From CAYMYN01 sp964394665 (GTDB taxonomy: Bacteria > Planctomycetota > UBA1135 > GCA-002686595): DNA of 43,785 nucleotides. The stretch is from positions 1 to 43,785 of the forward strand of contig CAYMYN010000036.1 in NCBI GenBank assembly GCA_964394665.1, written 5' to 3'. A program made the translations under genes and the position numbers. This document shows positions 28,707 through 38,457 of this stretch, one piece after another. How positions within the stretch are numbered: position 1 is the stretch's first letter; every line of letters starts with the position of its first letter. Below the pieces are notes generated by a model, which saw nothing but the letters and a program-made list of their open reading frames with translations, searched no databases and was not told where the DNA came from.

Positions 28707-31700
28707 TCAGTTCGGATCGCCGGTCAGGACCCAGGCGGCCCAGTCGCGGGGTGGGTGGCCCGCGGCGCGCAGCTCGAGCTTGGTGCGCCAGAGGGCCTCG
28801 GACTTGGGGAGGTGCTCTTGCCACAGGAGCGTGTAGAAGCGCTCGAAGAACTTCGCCGTGGCGGCGTCGTCGACCTTCCACAGGCTCGTGATCACGCTGC
28901 GGGCGCCAGCCATGTGCAGAGCCTTCTGCAGACTCGCCACGCCTTGACCGGCGCGCGAGAGGCGGCCCACGTTCGTATCGCAGGCAGAGAGGACCGCCAG
29001 CTCGCAGCTCGTGAGGTCGAGGCCGGAGAGCTCTTCCGCGGTCAAGAGGCCCGGCACGCGGCCGAGGAAGTCGGGGGCGAGGTTCGCGCCGGCGAGCGCC
29101 AGGCCGCAGAGCAGCAGCGGGCTCATGCCGCCGGCGGCCTCCTCGGCGCCGTAGCGCAGGCCGAGGGCGCTTCGACTCGAGTCGGCTCCGCCGTCGCGAT
29201 CGGCGAGGGATCGGATGCGGTCGGGCGCGAACCAGCCGTGGGTGGCGAGGTGCAGCCAGCGGGTCCTGGGCGCCAGGAGCTCGAGGTTGGCGAGCGAGGC
29301 GCGCGGGCCCTCGAGCACCCACGCCTGCGCATCGGACCCCGTGGAGGCACGCAGCAGCGCCGCGATGGTGCGCACCTCGCCGCCCGTGTGCGCCAGGGAC
29401 GTGAAGCCTCCATCGGATGGGCTGCCGCGCAGCACGCCGCCGTAGCCGCCGGCGTGGTGCAGGGGGCGCGTTGCGCCGCTCGACTGGGCCAGGAGGTGCG
29501 TCTCGCCATCGGCTTCCAGTTGCCTTTGATCCTCGCTCCATGCCACCGGCTCGGCGTCGTACGCCACGTCCCCCAAGGCCAGGAACGCACCCGAGGGATC
29601 GACCGGAGGATCCTCCACGAGCAACTCCCAGAACGAAGTCCGCGTCTCGATCCGCCAGCGCTCGCCCAGGAGCCGCTCCTCCTCCTCCAGCAGCAACGCC
29701 TCGAGCGGCACCAGGTGCAGCACGTCGTCCAGGCCCACGCTCACCCGCTCCGCCGCCCCCAGGGCGGACACCAGGGGGTCCCACACGAGCCGCCGCAGCA
29801 CGCGCGCCTCGGCCGAGCCGTCCGATGTCGCAATCGCCTCGAGACCGATTCCCCGCGGCCCACTCTCCTGACCCGAGCCCGAACGCACCTGCCCAGCCGT
29901 CCCGACGCCGATCACCGCACGCCACTCCCGCACCGCGCCCTCGATGGCCTCGATCGGGCCCAGGTCCACGAACGCCAGGCGCGGCTCCGTCCCGATGTCG
30001 TTCCGCGCCAGCACGAAGGCGCCCAGGCTCCGCCGCGAGCGCTGCTCCACCTCGGGCTGCGCGGATCCCGCGCCGCCTTCGACCTCCTCGAGCCACCAGC
30101 GCGTGTACCTGCGAAAGGCGACCAGCCCTTCGGCCGCTCCAAGCCGCGCCGACAGCGCCGGCTCGTCGACCGTGAGCCCCGTGAACCCCTCGCCCAGCCG
30201 TGCTTCCGCGAGTCGCACGAGCCCCCGCTCCGCCACCTCGCGGCGCGTCCGTGCGCGGTGGAAGGCTTCGACACTCGCACCCTCCTGCGCCAATGCCGCC
30301 AGCTCCGCGCTCGCCTCCCGCACCTCGTCCCGCAGCGTGGCGAACTCCGCGGAGCCACGCGCCGCTCGTGCGAAACGCGCCGCAGCCAGCCCCGCGCCGC
30401 GCCCCGCTTCCGAGAGCCCGAAGGCCTCTGCCGCGAGTTCCTTCGAGGCCTCGAAGAGCCCGAAACCCAGGGCGAACGAGAGGGCCTGGCCCAGCGGCCG
30501 CTCGGTCACCCGCGCGACGCGCTCCTCCGCCTCTCGTGGCGAGCTACCCAGGAGCGCCGATTGCACCCCCCGTGCCGCTCCCCTCAGGGCCCCCTGGGCC
30601 AGGGTCAACGCTCGGGGCCAGCTCGACTCCTGGCCCTCTTCCATCGACCCCCGGGCGGCGCTCGCCAGCCGCGCGCCGGTCACGGCCAGGTTGCCTTGCG
30701 CCGCAAGAAGGAGGGGATGGTTCCCCGGAAAGATGTGCTCGAAACCCGCGAGCACAGCCTCCTCGAGTGCCCACGCGCCTTCCAGGTCGCCGAGCTGCTT
30801 CATCGTCTCGGCCAGGTTTCCCAGCGCCATGAATCGACGCGGGTGGCCTTCGGGCAGAGCACGCTCACCGGCGGCGAGTACAGCTTCCTCGAGGGCCCGT
30901 GCGCCACGCAGATCGCCGAGCATGAAGATCGTGTTGGCCAGGTTCCCCCGCGCAATGAGGAGGTGGGGGTGGTCTTCCGGGACGGTGCGCTCGTAGGCCT
31001 TGAGCACCTTCTCCTGGAGCACCCGCGCGCCGTGCAGGTCGCCGAGCTCTCTGACGAGCGACGCCAGGTTCCCCCGGGCTTGGAGCAGATCGGGGTGGTC
31101 GTCTGGAAGCGTCCGCTCACGGGCCTCGAGCACGGCCTCCAAGTCCGCCCGCGCCCCTTGGAGGTCGCCGAGTTTCCTCATCGTCAAGGCCAGGTACTCC
31201 CGCGCCCTGATCCGATCGGGGTGCTCCTCTGGGAGCGTCCGCTGCCGGGTCACCAGCACCGCCTCCTCGAGGCGGCGCGCGCCATAGAGATCACCGAGCT
31301 CTCCCAACGTCGCCGCCAGGCCCTGCTGCGCGCGAAGGAGATAGGGGTGATCCCCCGGGAGCGTGCGCTCGACAGCGACGAGCACGGCCTCACCGAGCTC
31401 CCGCGCGCCCTGGAGATCCCCTAACTCCCGCATCGTCCCCGCCAGGTTCATCCGCGCCAGGAGCAGATGGGGATGATCCCCGGGCAAGGATCGCTCGCGC
31501 GCGGCGAGCACGCCTTCCTGGAGGACCCGCGCCCCTGGAAGATCTCCGAGCTTCTTGAGCGTGCTGGCCAGGCCCTCGCGCGCACTGACGAGACTGGGGT
31601 GGTCTTCCGGCAAGGTGCGCTGGTAGCTGGCGAGCACCGCTTCCCTGAGCACTCGCGCACCCTGGATGTCGCCGAGGCGGTCGAGCGCCGAGGCTAGGTT

Positions 31701-32873
31701 CAGGCGTGCCGTGAGGAGGTGGGGATGGTCTTCCTGGACGCTCCGCTCGAAGGCCTCGAGCACCATCTCGTAGAGCGTCCGCGCGCCCTCCAGGTCGCCG
31801 CTCAGCATGCGCGTGTTCGCGTGGTTCAAGCGCGTTCGGAGCAGCTGCGGGTGATCCGGGGGCTGGGTGCGCTCCAGGATCGCTAGGCTGCGTTCCTCGA
31901 GCTCCAGTGCGCCCGCCAGGTCGCCGAGCTCCCGCAGCGTCACAGCCAGGTTGCCCTTGGCGCTGATGCGCTTGGGATCTTCCTCGGCGAGAGTCCGCCG
32001 CCGGGCTTCGAGCACGCGCTCTTCGAGCTGCCGCGCTTGCTGGAGATCGCCGAGCTCCCGGACCACCACGGCCAGGTTCTGGCGCGCGTCGGCGAGCTCC
32101 GGGTGATCCTCGGGGAAGCTCCGCTCGTAACCGGCGAGGACCCGCTCGCACAGGATCCGGGCGCCCTCGAGGTCGCCCGTCATTTGCAGGGACCCGGAGA
32201 GGTTCATGCCGGCCCGCAGGAGATCGGGATGGTCGGCGGGAAGGGTGCGCTCGCGCGTTTCGAAGACCAGGCGCTCCAGCGGGACGGCCTCCCGGAATCG
32301 GCCCCTCCTGCGCAGGGTGAGGGCCAGGGCGCGGCGGGCCACGGCCAGGTCGGGATCGTCGGGATGCGCGCTCCGCTCGCGGATCGCGACGACCTGCGCG
32401 ATGAGGGTCTCCGCCGCCCCGAAATCTCCGCGGGCGAAGAGCGAGCGCCCGAGCTCCAGCGCGGCCTCCAGGCGGGCGGGGTGCTCGGGTGCGACGCTGC
32501 GCTCCAGGTGCTCCAGCACCGCGCGCCGGATGCGCTCCGCCCCGGCGTGCCGGCCGAGCTCGTGGGCCAGCCGGCCGAGGTCGGCGCACAGCTCGAGCCA
32601 TCCTTCGTCCGGCTCGGCCGGGAAGCGCTCCACGGCGAACTCCAAGGTGGAATCGGCCGCGGCCTGCGCCCGGGCCAGGTCCCCATCCGCCTGCAGCTCG
32701 CGAGCAGCCTCGAAGGCCGCGCGCAACTCGGCTAGGGACGTCGCTCCGGGTTCGGGATCCTGGAGCCCCGCGAAACGCGACACCGGGGCGGCCGGAGCTA
32801 CGGAGGCAACCGCCGCGGCCTTCGCCGGGACGAGCCCAGCCGCCAGGCACAGGAACAGGGACTGGATCTTCAT
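28707..32873 (-). CDS. TPR-CHAT caspase-like protein, array copy 4
   Basis: 1388 residues, the longest of four tandem copies and the last transcribed. The N-terminus looks like a signal peptide (KIQSLFLCLAAGLVPAKAAA). About 14 full 42-residue TPR-type units and one partial run from 124 to 735, with the pattern ERTLP-DHP-LL-AR-NLA-T-LGDL-GAR. A linker follows with Trp in SWPRA, then a helical middle domain (about 780-960). The CHAT protease domain is C-terminal: His1212 in LHLATHGWF and Cys1298 in LSACDTNVG, the expected caspase-fold dyad. It ends DWAAWVLTGDPN. Known TPR-CHAT proteins are proteases often switched on by a partner; target and trigger here are unknown. It begins 43 bases after copy 3 stops. 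Confidence 0.92.
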   Translation of the reverse strand: MKIQSLFLCLAAGLVPAKAAAVASVAPAAPVSRFAGLQDPEPGATSLAELRAAFEAARELQADGDLARAQAAADSTLEFAVERFPAEPDEGWLELCADLGRLAHELGRHAGAERIRRAVLEHLERSVAPEHPARLEAALELGRSLFARGDFGAAETLIAQVVAIRERSAHPDDPDLAVARRALALTLRRRGRFREAVPLERLVFETRERTLPADHPDLLRAGMNLSGSLQMTGDLEGARILCERVLAGYERSFPEDHPELADARQNLAVVVRELGDLQQARQLEERVLEARRRTLAEEDPKRISAKGNLAVTLRELGDLAGALELEERSLAILERTQPPDHPQLLRTRLNHANTRMLSGDLEGARTLYEMVLEAFERSVQEDHPHLLTARLNLASALDRLGDIQGARVLREAVLASYQRTLPEDHPSLVSAREGLASTLKKLGDLPGARVLQEGVLAARERSLPGDHPHLLLARMNLAGTMRELGDLQGARELGEAVLVAVERTLPGDHPYLLRAQQGLAATLGELGDLYGARRLEEAVLVTRQRTLPEEHPDRIRAREYLALTMRKLGDLQGARADLEAVLEARERTLPDDHPDLLQARGNLASLVRELGDLHGARVLQEKVLKAYERTVPEDHPHLLIARGNLANTIFMLGDLRGARALEEAVLAAGERALPEGHPRRFMALGNLAETMKQLGDLEGAWALEEAVLAGFEHIFPGNHPLLLAAQGNLAVTGARLASAARGSMEEGQESSWPRALTLAQGALRGAARGVQSALLGSSPREAEERVARVTERPLGQALSFALGFGLFEASKELAAEAFGLSEAGRGAGLAAARFARAARGSAEFATLRDEVREASAELAALAQEGASVEAFHRARTRREVAERGLVRLAEARLGEGFTGLTVDEPALSARLGAAEGLVAFRRYTRWWLEEVEGGAGSAQPEVEQRSRRSLGAFVLARNDIGTEPRLAFVDLGPIEAIEGAVREWRAVIGVGTAGQVRSGSGQESGPRGIGLEAIATSDGSAEARVLRRLVWDPLVSALGAAERVSVGLDDVLHLVPLEALLLEEEERLLGERWRIETRTSFWELLVEDPPVDPSGAFLALGDVAYDAEPVAWSEDQRQLEADGETHLLAQSSGATRPLHHAGGYGGVLRGSPSDGGFTSLAHTGGEVRTIAALLRASTGSDAQAWVLEGPRASLANLELLAPRTRWLHLATHGWFAPDRIRSLADRDGGADSSRSALGLRYGAEEAAGGMSPLLLCGLALAGANLAPDFLGRVPGLLTAEELSGLDLTSCELAVLSACDTNVGRLSRAGQGVASLQKALHMAGARSVITSLWKVDDAATAKFFERFYTLLWQEHLPKSEALWRTKLELRAAGHPPRDWAAWVLTGDPN
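30669..32504 (-). repeat. 126-bp tandem repeats encoding TPR units, copy 4
   Basis: About 14.5 in-frame units of 126 bases, each coding 42 residues with the ERTLP-DHP signature. The units are diverged, especially the first two. This is the largest array of the four genes. Confidence 0.88.
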
Positions 32874-32916
32874 GGTTGGCCCTGTACGAGGGGGCTCCGG
32901 CTCCCCATGGAACGGC

Positions 32917-35900
32917 TCAGTTCGGATCGCCGGACAGCACCCACGCGGCCCAGTCGCGGACGGTGTAGAGGGGTTGGCCGCGCTCGTCCCTGGCGTGGCG
33001 CAGGCGCAGCTTCGCTTCCCACAGGGCCTGGTGCTTGGGTTTGCCCTCGACCCACAGGCGCCGGTAGAAGTCGAGCATCAGCTCGGAGGTGGCCTCGTCG
33101 GGGACCTTCCAGAGCGAGGTGATCACGGATCTGGCGCCGGCCATGTGCAGGGCTTGTTGCAGGGACGCGACGCCCTGGCCCGCGCGGCGCTCCCCGACGT
33201 TCGTGTCGCAGGCGCTGAGCACGGCGAGCTCGCAGTTCGTGAGATCGAGTGCCGCGAGCTCCTCGGCGGTCATCAGACCCGGCACGCGGCCCCGCGAATC
33301 GGCGGGCAAGTTCGCGCCCGCGAGCGCCAAGCCGCACAGGAGCATCGGGCTCATGCCGCGCACGGTCTCGTCGGCGTCCGCGCGCAGCCAGCCCGCGCCG
33401 TCGCGCTCGCCCGTGCCGACGTCGCTCCAGGAGCGCACCGACTCCGGCGCGAACCAGCCGTGGGTCGCCACGTGCAGCCAGCGTGCGGCGGGGGCAGCCT
33501 CCTCGAGGGCCGTGCGGGAAGCCCGGCGACGATCGAGCACCAGGCTCGGATGGCCGCCCTCGAAGGCCTCGTCGAAGAGCTCGGCCAGGCCGTGCGCCTC
33601 GGCGCGCGTGTACGCCAGCGGCGCGAAACCCCGCTCCCAGACTCCGCCGCGCAGGAGCGTGATTCCGTGGTCGGCGGACGCAGGCCCCTGGTCTTCAGGC
33701 TCGGGCTCCGACACGCCAGGCTCCTCTCCCGAGGAGCCCACGGGCGGCAGGTTGAAGGACGCGCCTCCCAGGCTCAGCAGCGCTCCGCCACCCGTGAAGG
33801 AAGGCGGCGTGCCCAGGAGCTCCCAGAGCGCCACCCGCGTCTCGATCCGCCAGCGTTCGCCGACGAGCCCCGCCCCATCCTCCAGCGGCAGCGCGTCGAG
33901 GGGTACCAGGTGCAGGACGTCGTCGAGGGCCACGACCACCCGCGCGGCCCCTCCGAGATGCTCGAGCAGGGGGTCCCACACCGCGCGCCGCAGCCGCTCC
34001 CCGGCTACAGGTGCCCCATTCTCGGCCTCACCGGCCAAGCCGAGGCCTCGCACGGGCGCAGCGTGGATCGCCGCACGCCATGCGAGCACCAGGTCCTCGA
34101 TCGAATCCGCGGACCCCAAGTCGACGAACGCCAGCAGAGGCTCCGTCTCGCCCTGGGCACGCGCCAGCACGAAGGCACCCAGGTTGGCGCGACCCCGTTC
34201 CCGGGCGACCGCCACGACATCTCGACCCGCAGCCCCCTGGAACGCGAGCTTCGTCTCCGTGTAGCGCCGATACCCGACCAGAGCCTGGCCCTCCGCGAGC
34301 GTCCTCCGGAACCCTCGAGCCGTCCCCTCTAGCATCGCCGCACGGACCCCGAGGGACTCCCGCGCCAGCGCGAGCAGCTCGCGCTCTGCCGCCTCTCGCC
34401 GCCTGCGCACCCCGTGGAACTCCTCCCCTCCAGCTCCGCGACGTACAAGGTCCGTGAGATCGGCGGTCGCAGCACGGATCTCGGCCCGCAGCCGAGCGGC
34501 CTCGGGCCCGGCCGCGCCGCTCCGCCCCAGGGCCGCGGACACCAAGCCCGCACCGCGGCTGGACTCCGAGAGGGCGAATGCCTCCTCCGTCAGCGACGCT
34601 GCACGCTCGAACACGCCCAAGCCAGCCGCGAAGGAGAGCGCGAGATCGAGGGGCCTCTTGGACACGCGCGCTGCCCGTTCCTCCGCCTCGCGTGGAGGAG
34701 CGCCGAGGAGCATCCCACCCAGCCCACGTGCCTGGCCTCGTGCCACCTCCGCGACCAGCGCCACGGCCCGGGGCCACCCCTCCGCGCCATGCTCCTCGCT
34801 GATCCCTCGCGGGCTCGCGGCGAGGCACGCTAGGGTCCCGGCCAAGTTCAGGCGCGCAGCGACCAGGTGAGGGTGATCCCCTGGTAGGGTGCGCTCGCGC
34901 TCCTCCAGCACGGTCTCCTCGAGCCTCCGGGCACCGGCCAGGTCGCCGAGTTGCTTGAGCGTCACCGCGAGGTTCGCCCGAGCGCCGATCAGCTCTGGGT
35001 GCCCCTCAGGCAACGTACGCTCGCGAACCTCCAACACGCGCTCCTCGAGCGTGCGCGCGCCGAGGAAATCGCCGAGCTGCTTGAGCGTCACCGCGAGGTT
35101 CGTCCGTGAGCTGAGCAGAGCCGGGTGTCCTTCGGGCAATGTGCGCTCGCGGGCCTCCAGGAGGCGCCCTTCCAGTGCGCGTGCGTCGTGGAGGGAGCCG
35201 AGCCGCTTGAGGGTCACGGCCAGGTTGTGGCGTGCGTCGAGCACGTCCGGGTGCTGTTCCGGAAGGGAGCGCTCGCGGAGCTCCAGCACGGACTCTTCGA
35301 GCGCGCGAGCGCCGTGCAAGTCTCCGAGCAGCTTGAGCGTCAAGGCCAGGCTCTGCCGTGCGCGCAGCAGGTCCGGATGATCTTTCGGGAGCGATCGCTC
35401 GCGCACCTCCAGCACGCGCTCCTCGAGGGACCGGGCGACGTCGATGTCGCCGAGCGGCTTGATCGTCAGGGCCAGGAGACGGCGAGCGCTGATCGTCTCG
35501 GGGTGGTCCTCGAGCAACGTGCGCTCGCGGGCCTCCAGCACGCGCAGGGCGAGCGCGCTTGCAACGGCGTGGTCACCGAGCTCATAGAGCGTCGCGGCCA
35601 GGCTCTCGCGAGCGAAGAGCAGGCCTGGGTGGTCCTCCGGCAGGGTCCGTTCGCGCGCTTCCAGCACGGCCTCCTCGAGCGCGCGTGCGCCCTGGAGGTC
35701 GCCGAGCCTCCTGAGGGTCGCGGCCAGGCTCTGGCGTGCGCGCAGAAGGTCGGGGTGGTCCTCCGGCAGGGTGCGCTCGCTCGCCTCCAGCACGCGTTCC
35801 TCGAGCGCGCGAGCGCCGTGCAAGTCGCCGAGCGCCTTGATGGTCCCGGCTAGGTTCAGCCGCGTGCTGAGCAGCTCCGGGTGATCCTCCGGCAGGGTGC

Positions 35901-36579
35901 GCTCGCGACCCTCCAGCACCCGCTCCAAGTGCACGCGGGAGCCGCGAAGATCTCCGAGGCTCCGGCTGGTCTGAGCCAGGTTCTGCCGCGCGGCCAGGAG
36001 GTGCGGGTGGTCCTGCGGCAAGGTGCGCTCATAGGACTCCAGGACGCGCTCGAAGAGCGCGTGGGCCTCCGCGATCTCGCGCAGCTGACCCATCGTCGCC
36101 GCCAGGTTGAGCCGCGCGCTGATCAGGCCGGAGTCGTCCTCCGGGAGGGTGCGCTCGCGGAGCTCGAGCACCTGCTGCCAGGCTCGCTTCGCCGTGGCGG
36201 GGTCCTGGGCTCTCCGAGCGGCGTGCGCTCCGGAGTCGAGCAGGTCGGTCCAGGCCCCGTCGCGCTCGGCATCGGGGCGAGCCAGGAGCGAGCCCACGGC
36301 CCGGGCCGCGAGGGTGCGGGCCGCCCCGTAGTCCGAGCGCTGCAAGGCGGCCTGGGACTCGGCCAGCAGGGCAGTCTCCTTCGAAAGATCGCCCTGCTTC
36401 GGGGCGGGGGCCTCCTCGGGCACGCCCCGTTCGATGGGGCCCTGCACGGGGCCCGAGGTCGACTGCGCGGCTCCCGAGCCCCCGAGCAGTCGGAGATCCC
36501 CCGGCGCGGAGGGGCCCGCCACGGCGAACGCCTCAAGCACGAGGGTCCAGTAGATGGCGCTCGTCAGGGGTCGTTTCAT
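32917..36579 (-). CDS. TPR-CHAT caspase-like protein, array copy 3
   Basis: 1220 residues. The N-terminus KRPLTSAIYWTLVLEAFAVAG is a probable signal peptide or anchor, followed by a Pro/Gly-rich linker. About 10.5 TPR-type units of 42 residues span 142-586. The conserved linker Trp (GWPRA) and helical middle domain follow. The CHAT domain has His1040 (LHVATHGWF) and Cys1124 (LSACDTNVG). The protease half is of the same subtype as copy 2: GERRAGQGVASL, WKVPDEATSELMLDFYRRLW and a YTVRDWAAWVL end. It differs from copies 1 and 4, which have GRLSRAGQGVASL and WKVDDAATAKFFERFY. Gaps to its neighbours are 21 and 43 bases, so one operon is likely. Protease activity and export are inferred, not shown. 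Confidence 0.92.
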   Translation of the reverse strand: MKRPLTSAIYWTLVLEAFAVAGPSAPGDLRLLGGSGAAQSTSGPVQGPIERGVPEEAPAPKQGDLSKETALLAESQAALQRSDYGAARTLAARAVGSLLARPDAERDGAWTDLLDSGAHAARRAQDPATAKRAWQQVLELRERTLPEDDSGLISARLNLAATMGQLREIAEAHALFERVLESYERTLPQDHPHLLAARQNLAQTSRSLGDLRGSRVHLERVLEGRERTLPEDHPELLSTRLNLAGTIKALGDLHGARALEERVLEASERTLPEDHPDLLRARQSLAATLRRLGDLQGARALEEAVLEARERTLPEDHPGLLFARESLAATLYELGDHAVASALALRVLEARERTLLEDHPETISARRLLALTIKPLGDIDVARSLEERVLEVRERSLPKDHPDLLRARQSLALTLKLLGDLHGARALEESVLELRERSLPEQHPDVLDARHNLAVTLKRLGSLHDARALEGRLLEARERTLPEGHPALLSSRTNLAVTLKQLGDFLGARTLEERVLEVRERTLPEGHPELIGARANLAVTLKQLGDLAGARRLEETVLEERERTLPGDHPHLVAARLNLAGTLACLAASPRGISEEHGAEGWPRAVALVAEVARGQARGLGGMLLGAPPREAEERAARVSKRPLDLALSFAAGLGVFERAASLTEEAFALSESSRGAGLVSAALGRSGAAGPEAARLRAEIRAATADLTDLVRRGAGGEEFHGVRRRREAAERELLALARESLGVRAAMLEGTARGFRRTLAEGQALVGYRRYTETKLAFQGAAGRDVVAVARERGRANLGAFVLARAQGETEPLLAFVDLGSADSIEDLVLAWRAAIHAAPVRGLGLAGEAENGAPVAGERLRRAVWDPLLEHLGGAARVVVALDDVLHLVPLDALPLEDGAGLVGERWRIETRVALWELLGTPPSFTGGGALLSLGGASFNLPPVGSSGEEPGVSEPEPEDQGPASADHGITLLRGGVWERGFAPLAYTRAEAHGLAELFDEAFEGGHPSLVLDRRRASRTALEEAAPAARWLHVATHGWFAPESVRSWSDVGTGERDGAGWLRADADETVRGMSPMLLCGLALAGANLPADSRGRVPGLMTAEELAALDLTNCELAVLSACDTNVGERRAGQGVASLQQALHMAGARSVITSLWKVPDEATSELMLDFYRRLWVEGKPKHQALWEAKLRLRHARDERGQPLYTVRDWAAWVLSGDPN
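34822..36156 (-). repeat. 126-bp tandem repeats encoding TPR units, copy 3
   Basis: About 10.5 in-frame units of 126 bases. The units are more uniform than in copy 4; ERTLPEDHP opens several of them unchanged, which suggests recent duplication or homogenisation. Confidence 0.88.
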
Positions 36580-36600
36580 GGTGGTCCTCGATCCAGTGTC

Positions 36601-38442
36601 TCAGTCCGGCTCCCCCGTGAGGACCCACGCTGCCCAGTCGCGGACCGTGTAGAGCGGGCGGCCGATCTCGTCGGTCGCCCGGCGCAGGCGCAACTTCGCT
36701 TCCCACAGGGCCTGGTGCTTGGGTTTGCGCTCGACCCACAGGCGCCGGTAGAAGTCGAGCATCAGCTCGGCGGTCGCTTCGTCGGGGACCTTCCAGAGGC
36801 TCGTGATCACGCTGCGCGCGCCGGCCATGTGCAGGGCCTTTTGCAGGGAGGCCACGCCCTGGCCCGCGCGGCGCTCCCCGACGTTCGTGTCGCAGGCGCT
36901 GAGCACGGCCAGCTCGCAGTTCGTGAGGTCGAGACCCGAGAGCTCCTCCGCCGTCATCAGGCCCGGCACGCGGCCCAGCGAGTCGGCGGGCAAGTTCGCG
37001 CCCGCGAGCGCCAAGCCGCAGAGCAGCATCGGGCTCATGCCGCGCACGACCTCGTCGGCGTCAGAGCGCGGCGCGAGGACGTCGGCCCCCGCGTTCGCGT
37101 CGCGCTCGGCCCAGGAGCGCACCGACTCCGGCGCAAACCAGCCGTGGGTCGCCACGTGCAGGAAGCGCGCTTTGGGGGCCGCTTCGACGAGCGCTTCGCG
37201 CGAGGCTCGCCGGCGCTCGAGGACCAGCGCGGGGGCTTCGCCGTCGAAGACCTCGTCGAAGAGCTCCGCCAAGCCCTGGGCCTCGCTGCGGGTGTGGGGC
37301 AGGGGCGCGAAGCCACGCTCCCAAGCGCCGCCGCGCAGGAGCGCGATCTCCGAGACCCCCGCATCCGCTGGCTGCACGTCCTCCCCGGGCTCGAGGGCCG
37401 CCAGGTCCCTTGCGCCGAGCGCGGTCGGCGCCGAGTTGAACGAAGCCCCGCCCAGGCTCACCAGCGCGCTGGCGCTTCCGAGCGGGCCGGGGACGTCGAG
37501 CAACTCCCACAGCGCGAGTCGAGTTTCGATGCGCCAGCGCTCGCCCAGGAGTTCCCCGCCCCCGTCGAGCGGCAGCGCATCCAGCGGCACCAGGTGCAGC
37601 ACGTCGTCGAGACACACGACCACCCGCTCCGCATCCCCGAGCGCGCCGAGCAGCGGATCCCAGACCGCGACCCGCAGGCGCCGGCCGATCTCGAGCGCCG
37701 GATCCTCGCCGGCGTCCGGCACTCCAATCCCCCGCTCCGGAGTCGCTCGGATCGCCGCGCGCCACTCGCTGGCGATCGCCTCCAGATCGTCGGCGGCGCC
37801 CAGGTCCACGAACGCGAGCCGCGGCTCCGCGTCGTCCTTGCTGCGAGCGAGCACGAAGGCGCCCAGGTTCTCGCGCGCGCGTGGCTTCAAGGCAGGTCCA
37901 CCGTCGTCCGCTCCGCCCTCCTGGGGCTCCAGCCAGGAGCGCGTGTACAGGCGAAAGGCGACCAGCCCATCGCCCTCTCCGAGCCGCGCCGCTATCGGGC
38001 CTACCTCGACTTCGAGGCCCGCGAAGCCGTCGCCCGCGAGTTCGCGCGCGAGCCCCGAGAGCCCCTGTTCCGCCGCCTCGCGCCGCATACGCGCAGCATG
38101 AAACTCGTCGACGCTCGCACCCCCCTGCGCCAGGGCCGCCAACTCCGCACTCGCCGCCCGCGCCTCGTCACGCAAGGCCGCGTACTCCGCCGAACCCCGC
38201 GCCGCCCGCGCAATCTGCGCCGCCGCGAGCCCCGCCCCGCGCCCCGTCTCCGAGAGCCGGAAGGCAGCTGTCGTGAGCTCCTCCGCGGCCCCCAACACGC
38301 CCAGGCCCAGGGTGAACGAGAGGGCCTGGTCGAGGGGGATCTCGGTGACCCGCGCGACGCGCTCCTCGGCTTCGCGGGAAGAGCTCCCCAGCAATGCCGC
38401 ACGCACCTCCCGCCCGGCCCCCCACGCGGCCTCCCCCGCCAA
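36601..38442 (-). CDS. CHAT half of array copy 2, separated from its TPR half by an in-frame TAG
   Basis: 613 residues if translation restarts at the TTG at 38440-38442; no in-frame ATG or clear ribosome site is near. It continues in the same frame as the TPR gene ending at 38458; only the TAG (38458-38460) and five codons lie between. It has the linker, the helical middle domain (AARGSAEYAALRDE), and a complete CHAT domain with His433 (LHVATHGWF) and Cys517 (LSACDTNVG). It ends DWAAWVLTGEPD. No further stop or frameshift is seen, so the region is either very recently broken, read through, or expressed by reinitiation. The protease part resembles copy 3, the middle part copies 1 and 4. Without readthrough it would lack an export signal. 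Confidence 0.82.
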   Translation of the reverse strand: MAGEAAWGAGREVRAALLGSSSREAEERVARVTEIPLDQALSFTLGLGVLGAAEELTTAAFRLSETGRGAGLAAAQIARAARGSAEYAALRDEARAASAELAALAQGGASVDEFHAARMRREAAEQGLSGLARELAGDGFAGLEVEVGPIAARLGEGDGLVAFRLYTRSWLEPQEGGADDGGPALKPRARENLGAFVLARSKDDAEPRLAFVDLGAADDLEAIASEWRAAIRATPERGIGVPDAGEDPALEIGRRLRVAVWDPLLGALGDAERVVVCLDDVLHLVPLDALPLDGGGELLGERWRIETRLALWELLDVPGPLGSASALVSLGGASFNSAPTALGARDLAALEPGEDVQPADAGVSEIALLRGGAWERGFAPLPHTRSEAQGLAELFDEVFDGEAPALVLERRRASREALVEAAPKARFLHVATHGWFAPESVRSWAERDANAGADVLAPRSDADEVVRGMSPMLLCGLALAGANLPADSLGRVPGLMTAEELSGLDLTNCELAVLSACDTNVGERRAGQGVASLQKALHMAGARSVITSLWKVPDEATAELMLDFYRRLWVERKPKHQALWEAKLRLRRATDEIGRPLYTVRDWAAWVLTGEPD

Positions 38443-38457
38443 GGACCGGGCCCGGGA